Source: Athripsodes cinereus
Lineage: Eukaryota > Arthropoda > Insecta > Trichoptera > Leptoceridae
Reading direction: 5' to 3'
DNA: 64,000 bases
Assembly: GCA_947579605.1 (NCBI GenBank)
Contig: OX388325.1
Span: 12,829,572 to 12,893,571, forward strand
Shown: in pieces, positions 30,632 to 41,800 of the stretch
Layout of the letters: the number at the start of each line of letters is the position of its first letter
Numbering within the stretch: position 1 is the stretch's first letter
Program-made: the position numbers and the translations under genes
Notes under the pieces: model-generated
Told to the model about the DNA's origin: nothing
What the model saw: only the letters and a program-made list of their open reading frames with translations
Databases searched by the model: none

Positions 30632-30880
30632 GAACGTAGTTATGCAGAAAGCAGACAGCCCACAAAAAGTATAATTTAAATATGGCCGTCTTTGCATATG
30701 GACACTATATTATATTGAATGAACTGATTTTTTTTTTCAACGTATTTTTTATGAAATGTTTATATGAAAGGCCCCTGGCTGGTTTTTGTAGACTGTAGTA
30801 TTAGACATTTTAAATCTCGTAAGATAAAAAACTCAAATATACGTAATTGTGGACTGTCTGCTTTCTGCATAACTACGTTC
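30632..30880. mobile_element. 249-bp MITE with about 32-bp inverted ends
   Basis: Left end GAACGTAGTTATGCAGAAAG continues to CAGACAGCCCAC; the right end is its reverse complement with one change. AAAT flanks both sides (30628-30631 and 30881-30884). It is noncoding and intergenic. Confidence 0.85.
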
Positions 30881-30922
30881 AAATATACTATATAATAATC
30901 ACATTGTTACAGACATACATTA

Positions 30923-31138
30923 CCCCCTATTCTATATTGATACAAACTAAAATAAGAACGTTCCTAAATTTTATAATCAAGTTCACTTGAACTAACATTC
31001 GTATTCTATATGATACAAGTTGTGTATAATTCTAATTAGGAACAATTTTAGAGTTTATAGAATACCAATGTAGGCTATCTTAAATTGGAACGTTCCTATT
31101 TTAGTTAGTGCACACTAAAAATGAAATAGAATCGGGGG
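30923..31138. mobile_element. 216-bp MITE with CCCCCTATTCTAT ends
   Basis: Left CCCCCTATTCTAT and right ATAGAATCGGGGG form inverted ends flanked by TA (30921-30922, 31139-31140). Inner inverted blocks AGAACGTTCCTA / GGAACGTTCCTA extend the symmetry. It sits 42 bases from the previous MITE. Confidence 0.75.
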
Positions 31139-31690
31139 TATTGTCTTTGTTCCCTTAATAGTTAAACAAAACGTCGATCAAATTGAATCAAATATTCGAA
31201 AGAGCAGAACGACATGCATGACAGTGAAAGAAGCGAAAAGTGTATGCAAGTATGTGGCGCTCAATCATTTCTGCCTGAGTTAATTATGCGCATATGCCAT
31301 TAAGAAATAATATTTTTTGTGGTGTAAGTTGGGTTCTGCAATTTTTTAACCATATGCCTTAAGTGTAGCTACCTAATAGCATGCTTATGTCATATATTTA
31401 TTAATAGCTATAACTGCTTACATAAACTAAACCAAATCAATTCACAATCCAAAAATAAATATTTCACTTTTTTTTACTCGTGACCTTCAAATAATGCCTA
31501 TGACAACTTGATCAAAAAAATCGTTAGTTACATAAAATCAAAGAATTTGATATTTTTTTTAATATAAAAAGCACATATTTATTATTTATGTACTCAAAAG
31601 TGGGTGGTGAATATATATTTTCTACAGAGAGTAAATTTAATCATTACAGGGCAAAGAGTAAGGGATAAAAATTCCATTCCAAATTTTTTG
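31139..31690. other. Intergenic, nothing recognised
   Basis: AT-rich sequence without open frames of interest or recognised repeats, between the MITE pair and a dispersed repeat. Confidence 0.4.
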
Positions 31691-31850
31691 AGTTATATCT
31701 TTGCAATTAACATCTACAATTCAGCTGTGAGCCTTACCGCTCAACCTGAATGTCTTTACTGGCACGGAGAGGACAGCCTGCGTGTTTATTACATGCAGTC
31801 ACTCTGCTGACTACCCCACGTGTGAGATATGCGGTAATTGCGTATTAGTA
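31691..31850 (+). repeat. Dispersed repeat, about 150 bp
   Basis: Contains AACATCTACAATTCAGC, CCTGAATGTCTTTACTGGCA, CGGAGAGGACAGCCTGCGTG and TTTATTACATGCAG. The same ordered blocks occur near 1150-1215, 28128-28215, 32840-32960, 43740-43855 and 52200-52310, and reversed near 44105-44190 and 52515-52600. Confidence 0.7.
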
Positions 31851-31934
31851 GTGCTCCAGATTAGAATAGGTCTCTGTATGTTGTCCTATGCTCTATTGTA
31901 AAAGATTTTTTTAAAGGGGAGGTTTTAAAACATT

Positions 31935-32215
31935 ATATCTATACCCTTCCACCGTATCCCAGGTGGGATAGGCACAGATAAAACTGTGTTTTTTTCATAA
32001 TACTTCTTTCACTTTATCCACATTCATCCGGTTTCTCATGCGTGCACACCGTTTTTTCTTGCTCGGCGCATGTTCATCCTTGAGAATTGTCCACGTGATC
32101 AAACCACGTAGCTCTTGGACGCCCGTCCTTTCTCACACCTCCCATTTCATATAAATACACCCTTTTCGTCAATTTTTCACCGTCCATTTGCTCCACATAT
32201 ACAAACTGTCAAATT
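31935..32215 (-). mobile_element. RTE-like LINE 3' tail fragment
   Basis: Reversed, it carries the terminal 'FDHVDNSQG'-type decayed peptide and the conserved 3' UTR (TGCCTATCCCACCTGGGATA). It is the same family as 2320-2610. Confidence 0.6.
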
Positions 32216-32454
32216 TTGTTTGTCATCTTCAAATGGACAATTCAGACTATTCTGGATGTCTTCAGTTTTAGATCGCTTATTGGCCCATTACATGCAGATG
32301 TTACTTCAATGGCTAGTTCATGAATAGGGAGGAATACATATTATGTGTACAGAGAAGTAAAAATTTATCAAAAAAAAAATATTTCCTCAATTTGCAACAT
32401 CTTTACGATTCTCACTGTGGCTGTTATTCAATACTTTTTACTATTCTGTCTTTC

Positions 32455-32660
32455 GTATCCTTTTTAGGGTAGGCAGAAAGTGCATAACGCCTATTTGATG
32501 CATCCCTTAACTTCTCTTTGCTTCCTCCACTTTGATACTACAGTTTCTCAAACGCAAGACGCCCAATTCTCCCAATCAACACTTGACTGCCTTTGTATAT
32601 TTGGTCAACATGATCGAGCCGTGTGATTATCGAGTATCCACGCTTTCAGACAACTGTATT
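32455..32660 (-). mobile_element. Decayed RTE-like LINE tail
   Basis: Shares the ordered landmarks of the RTE-like tails (AGGGTAGGCAGAAAG, CTTCCTCCACTTTGA, CAACATGATCGAGCC) at lower similarity, on the minus strand. Confidence 0.5.
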
Positions 32661-32839
32661 TATTTATTCATTCTTTACTGTACATAAACTACAAAAAATT
32701 CTACATAGAAAGACATTCATAAAATTAAATAGAATCAATAATCCTAAATGTGGCATCTCTTCCTCCATAGTGTCTCCCACTCTTTTCTGCAAGTTTTTCA
32801 GTGATTTGTAAAAGGCAGGTATTCGTAGAACCTCTCGCA

Positions 32840-32960
32840 TAAGACAATTAACATCTACAATTCAGCGTTGAGGCATGCCGCCCATCTTAAATGTCTTATT
32901 ATTTATTTGCACGGAAAAGATGATCTGCGTGTCAAATACTTGCAGTAATTTCTCTGGCTG
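32840..32960 (+). repeat. Dispersed repeat copy
   Basis: AACATCTACAATTCAGCG, GCCGCCCATCTTAAATGTCT and GCACGGAAAAGATGATCTGC repeat the block order of the copy at 31691-31850. Confidence 0.65.
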
Positions 32961-33295
32961 CTCAGCTTCTGTGTAGTACAGCATAGCTATCTCATTCTTT
33001 TGTCCTTTGTTTTGTTCAACCTCACAATTTACTATTTACGAATAATCAATTTTGTCTCATCTTTGTCATCTCTCCCTGCTGTGTACGCGTTATTTTAAAG
33101 TACTTTACGTCTGTTATATTATGTTGGTCATTTTGTTTGCGTTTTGTTCATTTGATTGGGAACTGATTCATTGATTGAAAAACACGTCTGATCACAGCTG
33201 TCGTTACAAATATAATGTTACACTATTTTATTATAAAAGATACTACATTTGTAATGACAATTACAAAATGTTTATTTAAACATGCCAATATATAT

Positions 33296-33560
33296 GTTAT
33301 GTTACATTACATTACATCAAGCTATATAAAGTAATACCAAATTCAATAGTGTATGCGGTTGTGCTAGGTTTTATTACATCAAATTATACTATGTTATGTT
33401 GCATTATAGCAGACTGTGTTAAACTACAAGTTATGTTACGCCACATCAAATTATATTACATTACATCAAGTTATGCTACATCACATCAAATTATGTTATA
33501 TTACATCAAGTTATGCTACATCACATCAAATTATGTTGCACTACATCAAGTTACATAATA
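33296..33560. repeat. Degenerate tandem repeat, ACATCAAATTATG-based
   Basis: A run of imperfect copies of a short motif (ACATCAA(A/G)TTATG(T/C)TA(C/T)) joined with ATTACATC pieces; a longer period of about 37-38 bases is visible at 33450-33555. Adjacent intergenic DNA (32961-33295 and 33561-34199) holds nothing recognised. Confidence 0.75.
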
Positions 33561-34201
33561 GCCCCTACTACTGAAACTGCTACTACACTTGTCTATTGTT
33601 AGAATGTTTTGAATGTAGGGTGTTGTTGTGCTTATATGGTTCTAGGTGAGATGGTCAATAAGTAATCTATCCCGCTCACCTACACACAGTTACTGTACTC
33701 TCTGTCGTAACTCTATCTCCCTCTCTCACATTGTGTATTGGTAAGAAACATTATATCATGCTTATGTTAATTAATATGTAGAATATTAAGTTGTTTTTTT
33801 TTATCCCGCATTCTCCTCAATCCATCCCGTTCTGCATGACGGTGACGTCCCAGTCCTGTAGTATTTGTTGCTCTGCATTTGTGTGATTTTCTTTTTACTT
33901 TAATGTTATTTTTGTTATTATATAAGTATTGGGGCCCGCACGCTGAATACAGATCTTTTAACATTGTCAACATATTGTCAGGCTCAAAAGGAAATGTCGT
34001 TACGACAACAAAAACATTGTTTAAACTAATTCCTATTTAAAATTATAATTTATAAAATCCAAGGGGGCTGAACTGAAGAAGAATCCTATGAAAAAATAAA
34101 GTGTACCGCGTGAGATGAACATTTTTAGTATGGTATCTCTCTCTAGCATATTATTATTATTGCCAGTACGTAAAAGTAATGACTAATTAAGTTTATATAT
34201 A

Positions 34202-37200
34202 CAGTAAACCCTCACTATTTCGAACCCCGATATTTCGAAATTCCCCGTAATTCGAAATATTCCCCACAAAAATGTCCCCATAATGAAATTTTAATACAAA
34301 ACACATTTTTAATTCGAAATCCCCGCTAATACGTAATTCGAAATAATATTTGGTCCCTTCACAACAAAGCAATAGAAATTTGTCGGTTGTTATTCGAAAA
34401 CATTTGGCTGTCGTAAAAAAAATACCCTTGTTTTTTCCAAAGCTCCGGCAGGGTCAATAAAACTTATTATGTGAAGTTTGTGTTTGCACTAATACACATA
34501 AACGACCTACCTAGCTACATAATAATATTTAACACCGGGATTTCCAAATTTCCAAGTAGATGTCCTATATTGTATATAAACACCGTAAATGTATTGTATT
34601 TCAATATGTACCTATCTACAGCTGTATTAAGTATGTACCTATATACTACCTCATTCAGTCTCGTAACGTCGTGCGTGATCGATATAATATTATACTTCCG
34701 TGTTGTTCATAGGCGTATCGTCATACATACCTATACCTACTCAAAATTTTTAGTGTTTTAATATTTCTATTTTCCATTCCAAATAAATAAATATTTTATA
34801 AAAATAAATATCAAATAAATAGAACTTTTATACACCTTTTAAATACAAATTTTGTCAAATATATTATCCCATCTTTTTTTATATTTTTAAGTGATAGTGA
34901 ACTCATAGTAACGTGTGTGAAGTGAATCATTGAAATTCAAGATTTTTTGAAATTCGACTGTTTTAGATTTTATTTGCGTACCTAGTGATTTTGTGAATTC
35001 AGTTTTTTTTTTATTATAAAATGTTTTCGGTGCAAAAAACCACTTATAAATCTCTAACCATTGCCGAAAAAATGAGGTTAATTAAAGATGTCGACGATAA
35101 AATAGACACTAAGGGTAAAATAGCCTTAAAATATGGAATACCTAATTCCTCATTATCCACAATTTTGAAAAATCGCAACAAAATTGAAGAAGCTTTCCAC
35201 GGGTGTAAAGCAAATGAAAATCTACACAGGGTCCGACATTCTAAGTTTGAAGAATTGGAAAACAAGTTATTTGACTTTTTTTCTCAAATAAGAGCAGGAA
35301 ATATTCCTACGTCTGGCCCTATATTGATTGAGAAAGCCAAATCTATTGCGCTTCAAATGAATATCGATGACTTTAAAGCGTCAAATGGTTGGTTTGAGCG
35401 TTTTAAAAAAAGATTCAATATTGTTTGTCTCGCGGTTTGTGGAGAAGCCCAGAAAGTGAATGCTGAAGAAGTGTCACAATGGGTAGCTTCCAACAAACAC
35501 ATATGGGAGAAGTACGCAGAAAAAGACATATATAATATGGATGAGACCGGAGTCTTTTATAATATGTTGCCTGATCGCACTTTGGCAACAAAAGGCGAAA
35601 AGTGTTTTGGAGGTAAGAGGAGTAAGGAAAGACTTACAGTTGTGCTATGTGCCAATATGGATGGTAGCGATAAGATGAAACTGACAATAATAGGAAAAAA
35701 TAAGAATCCTAGATGTTTTAAAGGACAAAATCTTATCAATTTACCTGTAAACTATGAATTTAACAAAAAAGCGTGGATGACACGGGACATTTTTAAACTA
35801 TTTTGTGTTAGAATGCAGAGGAAAATGGCAGCCTATAACAGAAAGGTTTTGTTGATTTTAGACAATTGCACGGCTCATATAGCCCCGCAATTAAATTTAC
35901 CAAACATCGAACTTCTGTTTTTGCCTCCAAATACAACAAGCTTATTACAACCTTTAGATCAAGGTATAATACAAAGTTTTAAAATGCACTATAGGAAAAA
36001 GCTTATTCATTCGTGTATTGTGCAGATTAATAATAATTGCTCTAGTACAAATTTACGAAAATGGAATGTTTTAGATGCCTGTCGAGCGATGTCGTCAGCG
36101 TGGCAGTTGGTTACGCGAGAAACAATCGCAAATTGTTTCAAAAAAAGTGGCATTACAATGCAACCGTTTGATACTGCTGTGGAGAGTGAGCCGGAAGAAA
36201 TAATGACAGGAAACGAGGTGTTAGGATCGGTGAGTTTTACAGACTTTGTTTCGTTTGACGATAATGTGATAACAGCTGAAATTTTTGATCCGTCCCCTGA
36301 CGGCATGGAAATTGAAGTAACCACCGATGCTGCAGATGATTCAGACGATGAAACTACTGAAAGCGTTTCCGATCCACTTCCATCCAAGGCTGAAGTTTTT
36401 AAAGCATTAGACATTATTCAGCGACATATATCTGGGGTTGCTGATATGCCGCTTAACATGTGTACAAATTTCGATTTATTTGTGCAACATACAATAAAAC
36501 AATACGAAAGAGGTGGAAAATTAAAACAAGTTAAAATTAATGACTTCTTTAAATCACAATAATACGTACATAAATTTTAAATATTATAGTGAGTGTTACG
36601 AACGCTTGTCATTTTTTATTATTTAGTGATATTTTAAATGTTTGCTTTTAAAAATAATATGCCCGTAGAAACAATGTGATCAAGTTTTGTGTAGAACATA
36701 AATGTGTATAATTTAATTTTCTCAAAAAGTGTTACTTTTATCAATATTTTGTTACTTACATTGTTGTGTTAATTGTGCAAAATGCGAGGTTTGGAGAAAA
36801 ACGAGGTATGTGATAAAAACTTTACATTTATGATAAACCACGATACGCCCATGTCTTTATTACGTATGTTTTACTACAAACTATTCCATTCTTGTACAAA
36901 GTGTAGCTTATTTGTTTGTTATGCGTATAAGAGTAGTAGAAATGGTTAGCGCTTTCCATGCGGCTCGTTCATCAGCATTACAGTTTTCTTTTTTTTTTAC
37001 AATTTGTTTGGACGCGCGTAATTTCAAAAACCTAGACTATACAAAAGTGCCGATTGCGCTACTTATATGATCCGTGGAAGGGAAGTATAAATGGTTACGT
37101 CTTTTTACTAGTTAACGTCGTGGGGTATTCATTTCAGTCCGACATTTACAAATTCTATACTTAGGTTATTCTACAGGACATTTAGTATTTTTTTTATCAC

Positions 37201-37385
37201 GCAAATTATTTTGACGTTTAGTCCAAAACAGCTGTTTCTATGAGGTATGGTGTGTATGGCTGTATATATATACATATACTGCGTATATCAAAACTATTTC
37301 GAAAATTTCGATTTATCGGGGTTTTCGCTAATTCGAAATCAGTTTTTCGAGGTCCCTTGAATTTCGAAATAACGAGGTTTTACTG
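34202..37385 (+). mobile_element. Complete-looking Tigger (pogo superfamily) DNA transposon
   Basis: 3184 bp. Left terminus CAGTAAACCCTCACTATTTC and the inverted right terminus CAGTAAAACCTCGTTATTTC agree at 17 of 20 positions; both are followed by TTCGAAAT-rich subterminal repeats. A TA dinucleotide duplication flanks it (34200-34201, 37386-37387), as in pogo/mariner elements. One intact transposase ORF lies inside. About 820 bp of noncoding DNA lies on each side of the ORF. All parts needed for mobility appear present. Confidence 0.93.
35021..36562 (+). CDS. Tigger/pogo transposase, intact
   Basis: 513 residues. Residues about 8-60 form a psq-type helix-turn-helix (YKSLTIAEKMRLIKDVD, IALKYGIPNSSLSTILKN), followed by a CENP-B-like DNA-binding domain (about 75-135, with SNGWFERFKKRF). 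The DDE domain carries D174 in YNMDETGVFY, D281 in LILDNCTAH and D313 in LQPLDQGIIQSFK; the last two are 32 residues apart, matching the pogo DDD class. The C-terminal 110 residues are acidic. No stop or frameshift. It acts by cut-and-paste at TA targets using the flanking inverted ends. It is not a domesticated gene, since the inverted ends are intact. Confidence 0.95.
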   Translation: MFSVQKTTYKSLTIAEKMRLIKDVDDKIDTKGKIALKYGIPNSSLSTILKNRNKIEEAFHGCKANENLHRVRHSKFEELENKLFDFFSQIRAGNIPTSGPILIEKAKSIALQMNIDDFKASNGWFERFKKRFNIVCLAVCGEAQKVNAEEVSQWVASNKHIWEKYAEKDIYNMDETGVFYNMLPDRTLATKGEKCFGGKRSKERLTVVLCANMDGSDKMKLTIIGKNKNPRCFKGQNLINLPVNYEFNKKAWMTRDIFKLFCVRMQRKMAAYNRKVLLILDNCTAHIAPQLNLPNIELLFLPPNTTSLLQPLDQGIIQSFKMHYRKKLIHSCIVQINNNCSSTNLRKWNVLDACRAMSSAWQLVTRETIANCFKKSGITMQPFDTAVESEPEEIMTGNEVLGSVSFTDFVSFDDNVITAEIFDPSPDGMEIEVTTDAADDSDDETTESVSDPLPSKAEVFKALDIIQRHISGVADMPLNMCTNFDLFVQHTIKQYERGGKLKQVKINDFFKSQ

Positions 37386-38992
37386 TATATATATATAGTA
37401 CCAACTATGTGTTAGAATGGGACAGTGGTACTCTAGTACAGTGTTCTGCAAACTTTTTGTGTTTGAGGCACACCTATCTTAAGGTACACCAAAGAAAAAA
37501 GCAATACATATTTATTTAACAAAGCGCTTCGCTCTTATAGATCTCAGCTATTTTTAAATCTATCATCTTCACAAAACCTTGACTTTTTTCTGCGGCACAT
37601 TAACTGATGACCACGGTACACCGGTGTGACACTTTGCGGAACATTGCTGTAGCACGTGCTATCCTCAGGTGGGATCTTTTTTCAGAAAAGTGCACAGTTT
37701 TGTCATGTCTCTGGTTGAATAATATTATATTTTTGTCTATGAATTTGTTGTTTTTTTCAGTGTACCCTTTTTGGTAGTTTGTTTAAATGTTACAAAATGT
37801 ATTTTATTTATTTATTTTTAACTACAAGTTGATTATTGTAAGCAGATACATAATTATCTGTGTGTGCAAGGGAGAGGAACTTATTCGACAATAATGCCAA
37901 ATTTTGCAGTTCCGTCATAAAACGAAGGAACACAACTTTAAGTCGGGAAGATGGCGCTTTAGTAACTGCCTGAACCCTATCTACGACTTCTCTACAATTT
38001 TAAATTAATTTGACACTTTAAACTTCACAATTCATTGTTTTTCATGGAAAGTTCAATAAATTTTATTGTCCTTTTATTTGAAACAGAGTTATATAAGTAT
38101 ACCAACAAATTTGTGACAGTAATTTCTTACAAATATGTTATTAATATTGGGTAATAATAATAAAACTCTTAATGCAACCTTGTGGTGGTTCATTACACAA
38201 AATGGCGCAAAAATAAATTGTCTAGTTTATTATTATTATAACAGTTGATTTTAGATTTTATTTGTTTTGCTCACGCCAATTTTTCTGTTTTTATTTGATA
38301 AGGTCTTTTATATTGTAAACATTGTTCATTTTTACCATAGTATTTTTATCTTTGCTAATTTGTTTGATTTTGAAGTATTTATTGTTGTTATTGTATTATT
38401 TTGTATTGTGCCAACCCTACATTTAAAAGGCCAGTGGATGTTTTAAATAATAAACAATGACATATTTTTTTAGAAAAATCTATATAATTTCTTTAAGTAT
38501 GATCAATTAGATCTTATCATTAGATCAAATACTAATAAATATTGTTAATTTTTCTAATGAGTACTTTCCGATTTGTTTTGTGTGGGTACTATAAAATTTG
38601 TCTAATAAGTTTCTTTCCTTTGCACATAATATGTACATCACATGTATTGGCCATTTTTGTTGTAGATTTTTTATTATTAAGACTGTTGAATGTTAAGGTT
38701 TTGTGCAGTTGAAAGTTGTTTTTATTTATTTTATAGATTCTTGCATATTAGGGCTATTATTGTTATAGATTTTTATCTTTTTAATGATCATATGCTGAGG
38801 TAATGCACATACTTGCTGTTTGTTATTTTACATGTAGAAATTATCAGAAACTTGATAAAATTTAAAATCAAACTTCTATTCTCCCTCCCCCCCATATCAT
38901 TTTGTTTTATTGTTTCTGGGTTGGCTGGAAGAAATTACATATGCGATAAGCCCACCTTTTAGTATTTTCTGTAGACATAATATACTTGTTAC
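37386..38992. other. Intergenic with small MITE and LINE tails
   Basis: At 37440-37655 a hAT-like noncoding element has ends CAGTGTTCTGCAAACTTTT and, inverted, CAGCAATGTTCCGCAAAG; no clean target duplication was seen. At 38160-38225 is a LINE tail (CAACCTTGTGGTGGTTCATTACACAAAATGGCGC type, cited by its CAAAATGGCGC core). At 38915-38965 is another (TTGGCTGGAAGAAATTACAT). The rest is AT-rich with no gene seen. Confidence 0.5.
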
Positions 38993-39429
38993 TAGAGATG
39001 CAACGAATATTCGGCAACTATTCAGTATTCTGCCTATTCGGCAACATTTTTACTATTCGGCCCAATACCAAATATTTGGTCTATTATTCGGTATTCTGCC
39101 AAATAGTTTAAATGTAAAACTGGAAGGAACTAATAGCTTGTAGATTGTTGCTATTTCATTGTCAGCTGCAGATGCATAATTATTAATCCTCAAATACCTA
39201 ATTAATTAATTTAATTTGATATGGAGTGAAGCAACATAATATTATTATTGTTATTATTAATGTTGAAACACAAAAAATTCAAATAATGTACCGCGCTGCA
39301 AGTCTAGTACATAATATTATGTCTATTATATACCTACACGAAGATGCGCGGTCGTGAGCACCGCACGCTCTCACTATTGTTTTGCTGAATATTCGGCATT
39401 CGGCAAATTTACTATTCGTTGCATCTCTA
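38993..39429. mobile_element. hAT MITE, TAGAGATGCAACGAAT family, copy 1
   Basis: 437 bp. Starts TAGAGATGCAACGAATATTC and ends in the inverse GAATAGT..-rich CGTTGCATCTCTA. A perfect 8-bp duplication CTTGTTAC flanks it (38985-38992, 39430-39437). A close second copy lies at 62571-63008. Confidence 0.93.
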
Positions 39430-39829
39430 CTTGTTACTGCTTATTTTGATGCCAATTTAGTTTTATATATTTATTATATCACTTATGTGTCCCGAGACCC
39501 AGCATACACACAAAATAAAAAAAAACATCTTTTAATTTCCTCATGTGCTTACTTGAATACCAATTTTATTATTCAACAAGAAATATGACGGGAGACATTG
39601 TCTATTGTAATTTCATAAAACGAAACATAGGGTTTTTTCGTATCATGTTAAGTCTATTGAATTCTTTTCTTTGTCATAATTAATATGTTTTCTCATCATA
39701 TATTGTCGGTGGATTTAAGAAACCTCCTGTGTGCGTTTATCTTGATTTTACAGCAGATCAAAAAAACTGTTTTGCGCTGGGTGATATTCTCTGATCATAG
39801 AAATTCTATAGTATAGTATACTAGCTGAC

Positions 39830-40136
39830 CCGGCAAACGTTGTTTTGCCATATACATTCTTTCTAGATTACTAATATCCCTATTAAAAAATAGAGGTTGA
39901 TGGTAGAAGGGTGAAAATTTAGGGCTGTATGTATTTTTTAATGCCTCAACATACTTTTTTTTGTCTTAAATAAAAAATTCGGGGTGGACCACCCTTAACT
40001 TTAGGGGTATGAAAAATAGATGTTGGCCGATTCTCAGACCTACCCGATCAGCACACAAAATTTCATCAAAATTGGTCCAGCCATTTCGGAGGAGTATGAT
40101 AACAAACACTGTGACACGATAATTTTATATATTAGA
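39830..40136 (-). mobile_element. Helitron fragment, minus strand
   Basis: The plus-strand start ACTAGCTGACCCGGCAAACG is the reverse of a CTAGT Helitron end; the other border (ACGATAATTTTATATATTAGA) is the reverse of a TCTAATATATAAAAT-type 5' end. The interior AAATTGGTCCAGCCATTTCG is common to such elements. Confidence 0.75.
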
Positions 40137-40225
40137 TTTAATTTCTAGACATGATTTGAAATATTTCGCAAATTTATTTACTAAGCACTGGTGAGTTTTC
40201 ACGAATTATCAAAAAAAAAGCAGCA

Positions 40226-40400
40226 CTTAAGAGATGTCGAACAAAATTCTTTATGGTTTGCGGAGTGTGGAGATGTTCAAAGCACGGTTTAAGACCCCAT
40301 TGTACAGGAGGTGTTATGATTCTTGAATGGGTTCTTGTGGTTGTTTTTCCACAAAACGGCGCATCTTAAAAAAATTGTCTAGTTATTATTATTATTCAAT
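40226..40400 (+). mobile_element. LINE C-terminus and tail
   Basis: A short peptide with VEMFKARFKTPLYRRCYDS and stop, followed by GGTTGTTTTTCCACAAAACGGCGC and a TTATTATTATT tail, matches the 27628-27850 type LINE end. Confidence 0.55.
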
Positions 40401-41340
40401 TTTCTCAATAACTTTTTCCGTGGATATCTCAGCGTATAAATTATTTCATTTGTAGATACAGCTCGACGAGACGATTAATTTTAATTTGGGATCAGTATCT
40501 TTATTTTGAAAAAAAATTACACTTTTAAAGGTTCATAGATCCACCGACAGTATATTTATCTTTAATGTATGTATTTTTTGATTTATATATTTTTCTCTTT
40601 GTTCGCAGCAAACTAAAGGATATGTTCTTCATGGGACAGATTTTCATCAAAACGTCATCGAGTTTGTCTTCAGCTAACATTTCATCGACATTCTATCAGT
40701 TATTTCTTTTCTCCAACACCAATTATCATATCGTCGTTGCATATTCAAAAAGGGACATGTGAATTCATAAATGTTTTGACATTTCCAGAATAAACTGCTT
40801 ATAATGACAATATCATAACCATTTTATAAAGTGATTCTTAGTATCAAATATTAAAATTCAATACTTAAAGAATAATATCACATGCCAATAAAAAGTCTAA
40901 ATAACAAATTTAATGCCTTAATGAACAGTTTTAAAAGAGTTTGCCCAAATAAAAATGTGCGCACATGTCTTTTGGAATATGCAACGACGTTATATCTCTT
41001 TAGCAGGCTCCACATTGCTGGGCAAACAATGGGCTCTCGTCTCTCTTTTGTTTGCTGTGTTCACCAAGCAGTGTTGACACGGTTTTAGTAGAGTGTACAG
41101 AGAGGAAGGAACACTCCACTCCTTGTTTTTCCCTTCAAAATAACTTACCGTAATGGCTGTATATAATCATTGTATATTTAGAATGATGTATGTGCGACAC
41201 AAAATGTTCTTTTAGAGCATGCCAAGATGAAAATATTTGCACATGCGTTATTTTAAATGTGCAAGGACAATAAGTAGCCATTTTTTTAACTAGGTTTGTG
41301 ACAAACCTAAAAAGTCTCGAGATTTTTTAGTAGGGGTGTA
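40401..41340. other. Intergenic, nothing recognised
   Basis: AT-rich DNA. Short frames at 40565-40762 and 40882-41088 show no recognisable domain or splice context. Confidence 0.4.
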
Positions 41341-41346
41341 TGTTAA

Positions 41347-41796
41347 CCACTTAGCTGCGGATTACATGTATGCATGTAAAATCAAAATTTTGCACTTTGT
41401 GCGGATTACATGTAATCATACTTTATGGTTAAAATAATCATTTCTACAACAAACCCAAAACAAACATATTGATATTGATTTATACACACAATGTATAAAT
41501 CAATATCAATATGTTTGTCGACTACTTCCTGCATGAATGGGCAACCATATTAATACTTTAGTATGAAAACAATGGTGTATCATGAAATTTCTTGTTTGTT
41601 TATTATTTATAAACTTAGTTGTAGTCAGAGTATTTTTTGATGCTACAAATAACTATTAATGATTTTTGTAAGGTGTGGTAAGAAAAAAAAGTAACAATTA
41701 CAATAATTAGTGAATTTACATCAACTTTTAGTTTCATGGAAATTTATTCAGCACAGGCTATATGACACTTATGCATAATATCTAGCAGCTAAGTGG
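41347..41796. mobile_element. piggyBac-type MITE
   Basis: CCACTTAGCTGC at the left and its reverse complement at the right, each directly bordered by TTAA (41343-41346 and 41797-41800), the piggyBac target. A perfect internal hairpin centred near 41492 (ATTGATATTGATTTATACA and its reverse) is present. There is no transposase. Confidence 0.88.
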
Positions 41797-41800
41797 TTAA

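Noticed and set aside
33349..33558. 69-codon open frame
   Set aside because: It is a translation of the degenerate ACATCAAATTATG tandem repeat.
36007..36414. 135-codon minus-strand open frame
   Set aside because: It is the antisense shadow of the Tigger transposase C-terminus.
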